Positions 36,402-48,802 of a stretch of DNA of 51,958 nucleotides are shown in pieces (position 1 is the stretch's first letter; each line of letters begins with the position of its first letter). Position numbers and translations under genes: made by a program. Below the pieces are notes generated by a model. That model searched no databases and was not told the DNA's origin. It saw only the letters and a program-made list of their open reading frames with translations. Source of the stretch: Rickettsiales bacterium. GTDB taxonomy: Bacteria > Pseudomonadota > Alphaproteobacteria > Methylaequorales > Methylaequoraceae. Location: contig NZFP01000038.1 in assembly GCA_002689325.1 (NCBI GenBank), positions 1 to 51,958 of the forward strand, given 5' to 3'.

Positions 36402-38182
36402 GAGACTTTAAAGAAATTTTTTAGAGAGAGTTTAATTATTTTTTTTGCAATTGGTGCAGCCACCTTTGAACCACTACCCATGTGCTCCGCAATTACTGTT
36501 ATTGCATATTTTGGTTTATTAAAAGGAGCAAAACCAGTAAATATTGAATGATCTCTGAGTTTATAAATAATTTCTTCGTTTTTTAAAACACCTAACTCTC
36601 TCTCCTCTTTTGAAATTTTTCTCACTTGAGATGTACCTGTTTTACCAACCAATTTATATTTTCCAGCTATTCTAGAGGAATATGCTGTACCTTCATATTC
36701 ATTCACAACCGAATACATAGCATTCCTAATAAAGGTTAAATTTTTTTTTGAAATCTCTATATTTTCAAAAATATCTTCGGGACTATATGAAATTTTTGGC
36801 TTAATTTTTTTTCCACTTGCTAAAATTGCTGTCATGTTCGTTATTTGTAATGGTGTGGACAACATAAATCCTTGACCAATTACTGTGTTGAGTGTCTCTC
36901 CTTTTTGCCATCTTTCACCTTTATTGTTTACCTTCCACTTTCTATTGGGCATTATACCAATTAGCTCGTTTGGAAAATCTATCTTTGTTGAGACACCTAG
37001 AGAGAATTTTTTAGAAAATTTAGACAATGGATCGATTTTTATTTGTTTGGCAAGGTTATAAAAATAGCAATCACAAGATTTTTTAATTGCTCCTTTTAAA
37101 TTGACAAAGCCATGTCCTTCTTCTTTCCAACAATGAAATTTTCTATTACCAAATTCAATGAAACCCTCACAAAAATATTCTGTCTTAGGATCAAAGCCTA
37201 ATTTTTCTAATACATATAAAGCAGTAATTAGTTTAAATGTTGAACCAGGAGAGTATAAGCCTGCAATACATCTGTTTAGTAGCGGTTTTGATTCGTTACT
37301 GATAAGCGATTTCCATTTTTCTGCAGTTACTCCGTTACTGAACTCATTACTATCAAATGAAGGTGTTGAAAGAAGACAGTTAACTCCTCCGTTTTCACAA
37401 TCAATCATAACAACAGCACCATTTATCTCTTTCATCAAAGAATAAGCATATTCTTGAATTGGAGCGATAAGATTAGTTTTAAGGTTTTCTCCAGGAATAG
37501 CTATTTTTTTGTTTAATTCTTTTTTGATTTTTCCCTTTGAATTAGTTTCAAGTTTAATCCAACCATCTTTTCCTAATAATTTTTTATCAAATAGTTTCTC
37601 GATTCCTGAAATACCAAACTTTAAATTATTCAGCTTTTTATTTTTTAAATCTTTTCTATAGCCAACATATCCAATAACGTGAGAAAAAATAAAGTTGTTT
37701 TTATAAGATCTTGTTCTTTCTTTATTAATAATTAAAAAAGGAAAATTATTTGAAATTAGTTCAAAAGCCTCAAGTTGATTCCATCCTAGGTTCTTTTTCA
37801 TAATTATGAAATCAGATAAATCTTTATTATTTATATTCTCCTTTAAATCTACTAAATCTTTTTCAGAAAATTCAACTACATTACGCAAACTAGAAATATA
37901 TTTATTTATAAGGTTTTCTTTTTCTCTAAAAATATTAAGCTGAAAATCTGGTCTGTTTAAAGCAATGGGGTTATTATAAAGGTCATAAATTATGCCTCTT
38001 TGGGGGTAAAGAATTTTTACTTTTATTCTATTTAAATCAGATAATTTTCCATACTTTAATTTATCAAGAATTTGAAGATGATATAATTTCCCAAAAACAA
38101 TTAAAGTAAATAATGTTTTTAATCCTCCCAAAACAAAAGATCTTTTACGAAGTAACTGAGAATTATCTTTTCTATCAATCAT
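36398..38182 (-). CDS. mrdA: Penicillin-binding protein 2
   Basis: PQRGIIYDLYNNPIALNRP, YSPGSTFK (SxxK), SCDCYFYNLA, GKTGTSQV, FTGFAPFNKPKYAITV. Confidence 0.95.
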   Translation of the reverse strand: MIDRKDNSQLLRKRSFVLGGLKTLFTLIVFGKLYHLQILDKLKYGKLSDLNRIKVKILYPQRGIIYDLYNNPIALNRPDFQLNIFREKENLINKYISSLRNVVEFSEKDLVDLKENINNKDLSDFIIMKKNLGWNQLEAFELISNNFPFLIINKERTRSYKNNFIFSHVIGYVGYRKDLKNKKLNNLKFGISGIEKLFDKKLLGKDGWIKLETNSKGKIKKELNKKIAIPGENLKTNLIAPIQEYAYSLMKEINGAVVMIDCENGGVNCLLSTPSFDSNEFSNGVTAEKWKSLISNESKPLLNRCIAGLYSPGSTFKLITALYVLEKLGFDPKTEYFCEGFIEFGNRKFHCWKEEGHGFVNLKGAIKKSCDCYFYNLAKQIKIDPLSKFSKKFSLGVSTKIDFPNELIGIMPNRKWKVNNKGERWQKGETLNTVIGQGFMLSTPLQITNMTAILASGKKIKPKISYSPEDIFENIEISKKNLTFIRNAMYSVVNEYEGTAYSSRIAGKYKLVGKTGTSQVRKISKEERELGVLKNEEIIYKLRDHSIFTGFAPFNKPKYAITVIAEHMGSGSKVAAPIAKKIIKLSLKNFFKVS

Positions 38183-38672
38183 TTAGTCTTCCAAACATCA
38201 CACTCAATTTTTGTATTAAAGAATAAAAAAGCGGAAACAAAATTATAGATAAAAGAACGCTTATAGAATTTTTAGAGATTGAATAAGAGAAATCTTTTAA
38301 TAAATAATTAATTAAAAAAAGACTCAAAAAATAAAAAAGTAATATAATAGCAAACTTAATCCAAATATTATTTAAATAATTTGTGGCTATAAAACCAATA
38401 TTATTGTTATTCAAATGATACATTGTTAAAAAAAAGAAAGGAGTCACTCCAACAATTCCATCCTTGAGGAAATCGTAGAACAACCCGAAAAAAAGAAGCC
38501 ATAAAGGTCTAAATCTTTCACTATCATGCTGAATCCAACAATAAATAACTGTAAATGTCATTAAAGGTTTTACTAATTCATTGTCATAATAATAAATAGG
38601 GGCTGTTTCTAAATATATAAAAAATATTATAAAAAAAAATGGAAACAGCTTAGTAAAAATTTTATTGATCAT
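38175..38672 (-). CDS. mreD: Rod shape-determining protein MreD
   Basis: Poly-TM 165 aa between mreC and mrdA; LLFFGLFYDFLKDGIVGVTPFFF. Confidence 0.85.
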   Translation of the reverse strand: MINKIFTKLFPFFFIIFFIYLETAPIYYYDNELVKPLMTFTVIYCWIQHDSERFRPLWLLFFGLFYDFLKDGIVGVTPFFFLTMYHLNNNNIGFIATNYLNNIWIKFAIILLFYFLSLFLINYLLKDFSYSISKNSISVLLSIILFPLFYSLIQKLSVMFGRLND

Positions 38673-38683
38673 TATATCTTTGA

Positions 38684-39523
38684 TTACTCCAAAATATTTT
38701 TAAAATCAAAAATCAAAACATTAACATAAATTGAGTCAGAAACTTTTGCAAAGGGCTTTACATAAACTTCATTTAATGTTTTGACAATTTTCCCAACTGA
38801 TATTCCTTTCTGAAAATAACCTGCAGCACTCGTCGTTAAAACTAGCTCACCATGTTCTAGTCCAAATGGTTTTTCTATGTGCTTCAAAAAAATTTTTTTT
38901 TCTCCACCTTTAATAAAAAATGATTTTTTAGTTTTTTTTGATATTACTGGAATAACTGAATCTTCATCCAAAATAGAAAGAACTTTAGAGGAATATTTTC
39001 CTAATTCAGTAACTCTTCCAATCATGCCATATTCATTAAAAACAACATCGTTAATTTTCAAACCATCTAATTTACCTACATCTATAAAAAAAGTTAAATC
39101 GTTACTTCTATATGGGTTGATTAGAATTCTAGATGTTATCTTTTTAGCATAATCTTTGTTATCTACATCAAGAAGTTTCTTAAGTCTAAAATTTTCAATT
39201 TCATAAGAATCACTAAGTCTTAATTTCTCTTTCAATATATTGTTTTCAAGATTAAGTTTCTTATTTAATTTTTCTAATTCAGTCAAATTACTTAGGTAAT
39301 AAAGAGAGTTATTTATAAATTCAAATGGAAATGAAATGATTTTAAGGCCAGGTTCACTAAAGGAAATTACATTATATTTAACACTTATGAAAAAGTTATT
39401 TTTTTGAATAGATGAAAAAAAAAAAAAAATACAAACTAAAAAACAAAAAAACATCTCTAAGCCATAGGAATTAATTAGACTTGAGTTAAAACTTCTTGAT
39501 GAAAAGGTGGCCTTTCGCGCCAT
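38684..39523 (-). CDS. mreC: Rod shape-determining protein MreC
   Basis: Single N-terminal TM, coiled coil, VGKLDGLKINDVVFNEYGMIGRVTELGKYSSKVLSILDEDSVIPV. Confidence 0.92.
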   Translation of the reverse strand: MARKATFSSRSFNSSLINSYGLEMFFCFLVCIFFFFSSIQKNNFFISVKYNVISFSEPGLKIISFPFEFINNSLYYLSNLTELEKLNKKLNLENNILKEKLRLSDSYEIENFRLKKLLDVDNKDYAKKITSRILINPYRSNDLTFFIDVGKLDGLKINDVVFNEYGMIGRVTELGKYSSKVLSILDEDSVIPVISKKTKKSFFIKGGEKKIFLKHIEKPFGLEHGELVLTTSAAGYFQKGISVGKIVKTLNEVYVKPFAKVSDSIYVNVLIFDFKNILE

Positions 39524-39524
39524 T

Positions 39525-40571
<1,047 letters not shown>

Positions 40572-40611
40572 CTATTACAAAATATTACATTTATTAAAAA
40601 AATCAATTTAA

Positions 40612-42186
40612 TTATATAACATGTTTGTCGATGGTGCTATTTGAAGAACTTAAAATCTTTTTTGAGTCTTTTGCTTTACTTTTCTTGTTAATTAATTTAT
40701 TGAGTCCGTTAATATAGGCTTTACCTGAGGCCACAATAGTGTCTATATCATTTCCTGTTCCAAGAACACTGACACCATCCTCTTCCAACCTAACACTTAC
40801 TTCCGCTTGAGCATCTGTGCCCTTAGTAATTGCATTAACCTGATAAACAGCCAAATGAGCTTTAGTTGTAATCAAACTTTTAATTGCTTTGAATACAGCA
40901 TCTACCGGTCCAGTACCTTCTAACTCTATTTCAAGCGTCTTATTTAAATATTTTAGCTTTACACGCGCTAAAGATCTTTGATTAGAGCCACATTTAATAG
41001 ATATATCTAAAAGATCGATGTGTTTGAGCTTTGATATAGATTGTTGCTCATCAGCTAAGGCAAGTAAGTCCTCCTCAAAAACCTGCTTTTTTTTATCTGC
41101 AAGTTCTTTAAATTTTTTAAATAATAAATTTATTTTATTTTCGCTAAATTCATATCCCAATTCATTTAGTTTTACCTTGAAGGCGTGCCTTCCAGAATGT
41201 TTTCCTAAAACAAGTTCAGATGATGACAATCCTACGGATTCTGGAGTCATAATTTCATAAGTATTTGAATGTTTCAACATACCGTCTTGATGTATTCCTG
41301 ACTCATGTGCAAAGGCATTTTTGCCAACTATTGCTTTATTCGGTTGAACAGAAAAACCAGTTATAGTAGAGACTAGATGAGAAATATTTGTTATTTTTTT
41401 TGTGTCAACATCAGAATAATAAGGAAGACTATCTTTTCTTGTTTTTAAACACATTACAATTTCCTCGAGTGCGGCATTGCCTGCTCTTTCTCCGATACCG
41501 TTTATAGTACACTCAACTTGCCTTGCTCCACCAATAATCGCACTAAGTGAGTTTGAAACCGCAAGACCTAAATCATTATGACAGTGAACAGAAATTATTG
41601 CTTTATCGATATTAGTTACATTATTTTTAATTTTTTTAATTAGTTCTCCAAATTCACTTGGAATTGCATAACCAACAGTATCGGGAATATTTATAGTAGT
41701 AGCGCCAGTTGAAATAGCAACTTCAATTGATTTATACAAAAAGTCAAGATCAGTTCTGGATGCATCTTCAGGTGACCATTCAATATCACTAGTATATTTA
41801 GCGGCTCTTTTGATACTCTTTTTAATTGCATTTATTACCTCGTCTCTGTCCATTTTCAATTTATATTTCATATGTAAATCACTAGTAGATATAAATGTAT
41901 GTATTCTATTTTTTTTAGCTTGCTTTAAGGCTTTACCAGCTGAATCAATATCATTATTATTCGCCCTGGCTAAAGCGCAAACAGTAGAATGTTTACATAT
42001 TTTAGAAATTTTACTGACTGCCTCAAAGTCACCTTCAGAAGCATAGGGAAAACCTGCTTCAATAACATCAACTTTCATTAAATCTAAATTTTTAGCAATT
42101 AATAATTTATCCTCCACAGACATTGATGCTCCTGCAGATTGTTCTCCGTCTCTGAGGGTGGTATCGAAAACTATTATTTTTTCCAT
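40612..42186 (-). CDS. leuA: 2-isopropylmalate synthase
   Basis: FDTTLRDGEQSAGASMSVEDKL, EAGFPYASEGDFEAV, SVHCHNDLGLAVSNSLSAI, AFAHESGIHQDGMLKH. Confidence 0.96.
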   Translation of the reverse strand: MEKIIVFDTTLRDGEQSAGASMSVEDKLLIAKNLDLMKVDVIEAGFPYASEGDFEAVSKISKICKHSTVCALARANNNDIDSAGKALKQAKKNRIHTFISTSDLHMKYKLKMDRDEVINAIKKSIKRAAKYTSDIEWSPEDASRTDLDFLYKSIEVAISTGATTINIPDTVGYAIPSEFGELIKKIKNNVTNIDKAIISVHCHNDLGLAVSNSLSAIIGGARQVECTINGIGERAGNAALEEIVMCLKTRKDSLPYYSDVDTKKITNISHLVSTITGFSVQPNKAIVGKNAFAHESGIHQDGMLKHSNTYEIMTPESVGLSSSELVLGKHSGRHAFKVKLNELGYEFSENKINLLFKKFKELADKKKQVFEEDLLALADEQQSISKLKHIDLLDISIKCGSNQRSLARVKLKYLNKTLEIELEGTGPVDAVFKAIKSLITTKAHLAVYQVNAITKGTDAQAEVSVRLEEDGVSVLGTGNDIDTIVASGKAYINGLNKLINKKSKAKDSKKILSSSNSTIDKHVI

Positions 42187-42198
42187 AAATTAATGATA

Positions 42199-43744
<1,546 letters not shown>

Positions 43745-45502
43745 TTAAACCAAAACCATTCCGTCTTCAGATATCTCACCATCAACTTTATCATCAGGTC
43801 CTAATAACATCTGGTTATGTGTGGAGCCTGAGGGAATCATTGGAAAGCAATTTTCGCCTGGGTCGACTATTATGTCACAAATTACCGAACCATTAATTTT
43901 AATCATTTCTTTAATCAAATCGTCAATTTCGCTTGGTTTATCAGTTCTCAACCCAGTTGCTCCAAATGACTCAGCTAGTTTTACAAAATCAGGTAAAGAA
44001 TCCATATAAGATTCAGATAATCTATTTCCATGCAAGAGTTCTTGCCATTGCCTCACCATTCCCATGTAATGATTATTTAAAATAAAAACCTTTACCGGCA
44101 ATTTGAACTGTTTAATTGTTGACATTTCTTGAATATTCATGAGGATGGAAGCTTCTCCTGCAACATCAATTACCAATGATTTTGGATGGGCTATTTGTAC
44201 TCCCATTGCAGCCGGAAGACCGTAACCCATAGTTCCTAAACCTCCAGATGTCATCCAATGCTTTGGTTTGTTAAAAGTCAGAAATTGTGCTGCCCACATT
44301 TGATGCTGTCCTACTTCTGTGGTGATGTATGGGTTATATTTTTTTGTAAGATGATCTAACCTTTTAAGTGCATGTTGAGGTTTAATAATTTTATCTGAAT
44401 TTTTAAACTTTAAACAATCTTTAGACCTCCATTTATTTATCTGTAACCACCAATTTTTAATTTTTTTTTCTTTAAAAATTATTTTTTTCTCTTCAATTTT
44501 TTTATTTATAATTTGTAAAATTTTTGATAGATCACCTTGAACAGTTAAATCAACATTTACACTTTTGTTAAAAGAAGATGCATCAATATCAAAGTGAACC
44601 TTTTTTGATTTAGGTGAAAAGCCTGAAACTTTACCCGTAATCCTATCATCGAACCTTGCTCCAACACATATCATCAGGTCACAATTATACATAGTCATAT
44701 TAGCCTCATAAGTCCCATGCATTCCTAACATCCCAACACATTGATTATCAGATGTGGGGTAAGCACCAAGACCCATTAATGTTTGAGTACACGGAAAGCC
44801 GGTTGTTTTTATTAATTTAAAAAGGTTTCTTGACGCTACTTCGCCTGAGTTAATAACTCCTCCTCCAACATAAAAAATTGGCTTTTCTGACTTTTTCAAC
44901 AATTCTATAAACTGTTCAATTTGGTTTATATTGGGCTGTAAATTTGGTTTATAGTAAGAAATTATCTTTGTGTTCTTTTTGCCTCCATAAGTTGCTTTAA
45001 AAGTTTGAATATCTTTTGGAATATCAACTAAAACAGGTCCTGGCCTCCCGTTTTTAGCTATAAAAAAAGCCGAATGTATTACATTAGGTAAAATAGAAAC
45101 ATCTTTTACAAGGTAATTATGCTTTGTACAAGGCCTAGTAATACCAACAATATCTGCTTCTTGAAAAGCATCGTTTCCTATCATATGAGTTGGAACTTGT
45201 CCAGAAATACAAACTAAAGGAACTGAATCCATCATCGCATCTGCCAACCCAGTTACTGTGTTAGTTGCACCTGGCCCAGAAGTAACTAATACAACTCCAA
45301 CTTTTCCGGTTGAGCGTGCATAACCCTCTGCTGCATGAACTGCAGCTTGTTCATGTCTTACAAGAATATGTCTAATTTTTTTTTGTTTGAATAATTCATC
45401 ATATATTGGAAGTACAGCACCACCCGGATAACCAAAAATAACATCAACTTTTTCTTCAATTAATGTTTGGATAACAATTTCTGCTCCTGTTATTTTTTTC
45501 AT
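43745..45502 (-). CDS. ilvB: Acetolactate synthase large subunit (start at MKKITGAEI; the track extends to 45538)
   Basis: VIFGYPGGAVLPIYDEL, RHEQAAVHAAEGYAR, TSGGLGTMGYGLPAAMGVQIAHP, NNHYMGMVRQWQELL. Confidence 0.97.
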   Translation of the reverse strand: MKKITGAEIVIQTLIEEKVDVIFGYPGGAVLPIYDELFKQKKIRHILVRHEQAAVHAAEGYARSTGKVGVVLVTSGPGATNTVTGLADAMMDSVPLVCISGQVPTHMIGNDAFQEADIVGITRPCTKHNYLVKDVSILPNVIHSAFFIAKNGRPGPVLVDIPKDIQTFKATYGGKKNTKIISYYKPNLQPNINQIEQFIELLKKSEKPIFYVGGGVINSGEVASRNLFKLIKTTGFPCTQTLMGLGAYPTSDNQCVGMLGMHGTYEANMTMYNCDLMICVGARFDDRITGKVSGFSPKSKKVHFDIDASSFNKSVNVDLTVQGDLSKILQIINKKIEEKKIIFKEKKIKNWWLQINKWRSKDCLKFKNSDKIIKPQHALKRLDHLTKKYNPYITTEVGQHQMWAAQFLTFNKPKHWMTSGGLGTMGYGLPAAMGVQIAHPKSLVIDVAGEASILMNIQEMSTIKQFKLPVKVFILNNHYMGMVRQWQELLHGNRLSESYMDSLPDFVKLAESFGATGLRTDKPSEIDDLIKEMIKINGSVICDIIVDPGENCFPMIPSGSTHNQMLLGPDDKVDGEISEDGMVLV

Positions 45503-45549
45503 AATTATTAAAGTAAACCAAAAAAAATAATTACTCAACTAGGCATAAA

Positions 45550-46452
45550 TTAAAGTTTCAATTCTCTAAGAACGTAATCTTTAATTTTTAAACCCTCTAA
45601 ATGGACAGCCTTCTTGGCTTTGTTATTAAACCAGGTTAATTGCCTTTTAGCATATCTTCTTGTTTCTTGCATGAATTCCGTCATCGTTTCTTCTAATGAA
45701 TTTATTCCCTTTATATGTCTTGTTAATTGACGCAACCCTATAGATTTGTGAATGGGATGCTCTAATTTTTGTTTTACTTCTAAAAAGGATTTTACTTCCT
45801 CTAAAACTCCAAGATTTATCATTGCATCACATCTCTGGTTTATTCTTGAATAAAGTTTTTCCCTTTCTGTTTTAACTACAACATATATAACTTTTTTAAA
45901 AATCCGATTTTTTTCCATCTTATGCCACTCTGATAGACTGGTTTTTGTTGACAGATTAACTTCTAAGGCCCTTATTATTCTTTGTGTATCATTAGGTGAA
46001 AGTTTTTTTGAATATTCTTCATCAATTTTTTTTAATTCTTTAGACAAATAATTAATTCCAAATTTCTTAAACATATAGTCCACTCTTCTTTTAGCCGCAG
46101 TAGATACTTTTGGTATCTTGGAAATATTATTAATAATAGAATCCATGTAAAGACCTGTTCCTCCAACGAAAATTGGAATTTTGTTTTTTTTTTTTCTCAC
46201 TGTAGATAAAGCTTTTTTTTGCCAACTGCCAACATTACACATATCTGGATATTTTGTGTAACTAAACAAATTACAATCATATTTTTCTCTTAATTTCTTG
46301 ATCGGTCTGTTAGTCAATATTTCAAGCTGATCATAAACCTGCATGCTGTCACTATTTACAATAAAACTAGGGAAATGGGACTGAAGGTTAAAAGCTATCT
46401 CTGTTTTGTGAGAAGCAGTTGGACCACCAATAAAAATAGCGACAGGAAACAA
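45550..46452 (-). CDS. miaA: tRNA dimethylallyltransferase
   Basis: IFIGGPTASHKTEIAFNL, IVNSDSMQVYDQLEILTNRP, IFVGGTGLYMDSI, QTRRYAKRQLTWFN. Confidence 0.92.
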   Translation of the reverse strand: MFPVAIFIGGPTASHKTEIAFNLQSHFPSFIVNSDSMQVYDQLEILTNRPIKKLREKYDCNLFSYTKYPDMCNVGSWQKKALSTVRKKKNKIPIFVGGTGLYMDSIINNISKIPKVSTAAKRRVDYMFKKFGINYLSKELKKIDEEYSKKLSPNDTQRIIRALEVNLSTKTSLSEWHKMEKNRIFKKVIYVVVKTEREKLYSRINQRCDAMINLGVLEEVKSFLEVKQKLEHPIHKSIGLRQLTRHIKGINSLEETMTEFMQETRRYAKRQLTWFNNKAKKAVHLEGLKIKDYVLRELKL

Positions 46453-46455
46453 AAG

Positions 46456-47928
46456 TTACTTTAATTTAAGAATTAAAAATCTAGAAAAATTATTTTCAAA
46501 AATTTGAATAAGAGCTGCATCGGCCCCTTTTTTTTTCATATTTTCTAATAATTTTTTAACTTCAGACGGTTTTTTGACATTTACTTGAGATATTTGAGAG
46601 ATAACGGTACCAACGTTCAATCCTGCCTTAGCGGCAAAAGAATCTCTTTTTACAGCAGTAACAACAACACCATCTACATTTTTAGGAATGCCATATTCAG
46701 TTCTTGTTTTAGAGTTTAGACCTTTCATCCTGATTCCAATATCATCCATTTCTAATTCATTGTCCTCAACCTCTTCATCTTTTTTCTCATCACTCTTAGC
46801 AGTTTCATCGAACTTTTCACGTTCACCTAGTTTTACTGTAAACTTTTTAACTTTTTTATTTCTCCAGACCTTAACTTCAGCTTTACTTTCTACAGCTGCT
46901 TCAGCAACAGAAACTTGCAAGGATTTTACGTCTTTGATTTTTTTGCCATTAAACTCTAAAATAACATCACCAGCTTTAAGCCCTCCTTTTTCTGCAGGTT
47001 CACCAGGGTTAACCATTGAAATCAAAACACCTTCTTCATTCTTTAAACCTAAGCTTTTTGCAATATCAAGCGTTATTTCTTGTATTCTTACACCAAGCCA
47101 CCCTCTTTGAGTTTTACCAAATTTTTTTAACTGTTGAATAATTGGTTGCGCAAGGTTTGACGGGATTGAAAAACCTATACCAACGCTACCGCCAGTTGGA
47201 GAAAAAATTGCGGTATTAATTCCTAAAACTTCTCCATCTAAATTAAAAAGCGGGCCACCAGAATTACCTCTATTAATTGAAGCGTCTGTTTGAATGAAAC
47301 TGTCAAAAGGACCAGCATTAATATCCCTGTTGAAAGCTGATATAATTCCAGATGTAACCGTACCGCCTAAACCAAAAGGATTACCAATAGCGATTACAGA
47401 ATGACCAACTCTTGCTTTATCAGAATCTGCGAATTTAACAAAAGCCAAAGGTTTTTTTGATTCTACTTTTAATAATGCAAGATCAGTCAGTTTATCTGTA
47501 CCAATTAATTTAGCCTCTAATTCTGAATCATCCTGAAATTTAACTCTTATCTCATTAGCTTGTTCGATAACATGGTTGTTTGTTACTATATATCCAGAGG
47601 AGTCAATTACAAAGCCTGAACCCAGAGCTTGGGGTCTTTCTTGTTGTGGTTGTTGCTGCGGACCTGGTTGAGGTCCAAATGGAAAACCTGGTGGGAAGTT
47701 TTTAAAAAAGTCTCTAAATTGAGGTGGAATATTATCTAAAGGCATTTGATTTTCGTTATTTTTTTTTGGTTTTTGAACTGTGAAAACATTTACTACAGAA
47801 GGAGAAAGCTTATCTACCAAATTGGCAAAATCATCTGAAAGGGGGTGAGTATAAGGGTTTTCAAATGAGAAAAAGTAAATTGGAACAAAAAATATAAAAA
47901 ATATGAATTTTTTTAAATATTTTTTCAT
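46456..47928 (-). CDS. degP: DegP/HtrA-family periplasmic serine protease
   Basis: ALGSGFVIDSSGYIVTNNHVI, SDKARVGHSVIAIGNPFGLGGTVTSGIIS, QTDASINRGNSGGPLFNLDG; PDZ domains. Confidence 0.94.
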   Translation of the reverse strand: MKKYLKKFIFFIFFVPIYFFSFENPYTHPLSDDFANLVDKLSPSVVNVFTVQKPKKNNENQMPLDNIPPQFRDFFKNFPPGFPFGPQPGPQQQPQQERPQALGSGFVIDSSGYIVTNNHVIEQANEIRVKFQDDSELEAKLIGTDKLTDLALLKVESKKPLAFVKFADSDKARVGHSVIAIGNPFGLGGTVTSGIISAFNRDINAGPFDSFIQTDASINRGNSGGPLFNLDGEVLGINTAIFSPTGGSVGIGFSIPSNLAQPIIQQLKKFGKTQRGWLGVRIQEITLDIAKSLGLKNEEGVLISMVNPGEPAEKGGLKAGDVILEFNGKKIKDVKSLQVSVAEAAVESKAEVKVWRNKKVKKFTVKLGEREKFDETAKSDEKKDEEVEDNELEMDDIGIRMKGLNSKTRTEYGIPKNVDGVVVTAVKRDSFAAKAGLNVGTVISQISQVNVKKPSEVKKLLENMKKKGADAALIQIFENNFSRFLILKLK

Positions 47929-47935
47929 TGATTTC

Positions 47936-48802
47936 TTAGTTTAAACCTTTGGAGTTGTTAAAAAATTCTAGAAATTCGCTGTCAGGAGACAAAATCATGG
48001 TAGTTCCTTCCTCACCCAAGACATTTCCATAAGCTTGCATTGATCTATAAAATGAATAGAAATCTGGATCTTTTTGAAATGCATTTGCATAAACATCAAC
48101 AGCTTCAGATTCACCTTCTCCTCTCAGAATTTCACCTTTTTTTGTTGCTTCAGCTAGAATAACTGTTCTTTCTTTGTCAGCCTCTGCTCTTATTTTTTGC
48201 GCTGTTTCGGCGCCCTTTGCTCTAAATTCCTTTGCTTCCCTGACTCTTTCACTAATCATTCTTTCATAGATTGCTTGGCTATTCGCTTCAGGCAAGTCAG
48301 CCCTTCTAATTCTAACATCAACTATTTCTATTCCAAATCTCGAAGCTTCATTATTTACTTCAAGCTTGATGTCTTCCATAATTTTACTTCTTTCCTCTGA
48401 TAAAAGTTCATCTAGTGTAACTCTACCAACGACTCTTCTTAATGATGAAATCACATTTGAATTTAACCTGTTTCTTACATTTGATTCAGTACCAACAGTT
48501 TTATAAAACTCTAATGGATCAGTTATTTTGAACCTAGTGAAAGAATCTAATAACATTCTTTTCTTATCAACGGCGATTACCTCTTCTATAGGAAGGTCAT
48601 ACTCTAAGATTCTTTTGTCATATTTAACTGTATTTTGAATAATTGGTAGCTTTACGTGTAGCCCAGAATCTTTAATTACTCTTTTAGGCTCTCCAAACTG
48701 GAGAACAAGACCTTGCTGTTTTTCACTCATTGTAAAAAGCGAATTAATTCCTAAAAAACCTAAGGCTACAATAATAACAATGAAAATAGTTGATTTACTC
48801 AT
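47936..48802 (-). CDS. hflC: Band 7/SPFH protein HflC
   Basis: FTMSEKQQGLVLQFGEPKRVIKDSGLHVKLP; RADLPEANSQAIYERMISERVREAKEFRAKGAE. Confidence 0.93.
   Translation of the reverse strand: MSKSTIFIVIIVALGFLGINSLFTMSEKQQGLVLQFGEPKRVIKDSGLHVKLPIIQNTVKYDKRILEYDLPIEEVIAVDKKRMLLDSFTRFKITDPLEFYKTVGTESNVRNRLNSNVISSLRRVVGRVTLDELLSEERSKIMEDIKLEVNNEASRFGIEIVDVRIRRADLPEANSQAIYERMISERVREAKEFRAKGAETAQKIRAEADKERTVILAEATKKGEILRGEGESEAVDVYANAFQKDPDFYSFYRSMQAYGNVLGEEGTTMILSPDSEFLEFFNNSKGLN

Noticed and set aside
45503-45538. ilvB leader peptide (MSNYFFWFTLII...)
   Set aside because: Just an in-frame upstream extension of ilvB in the 47-nt gap after miaA; no Ile/Val/Leu codon cluster with an attenuator hairpin visible.
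46688-47110. 140-aa plus-strand ORF
   Set aside because: Antisense to the degP PDZ region; low-complexity Ser/Phe-rich translation.
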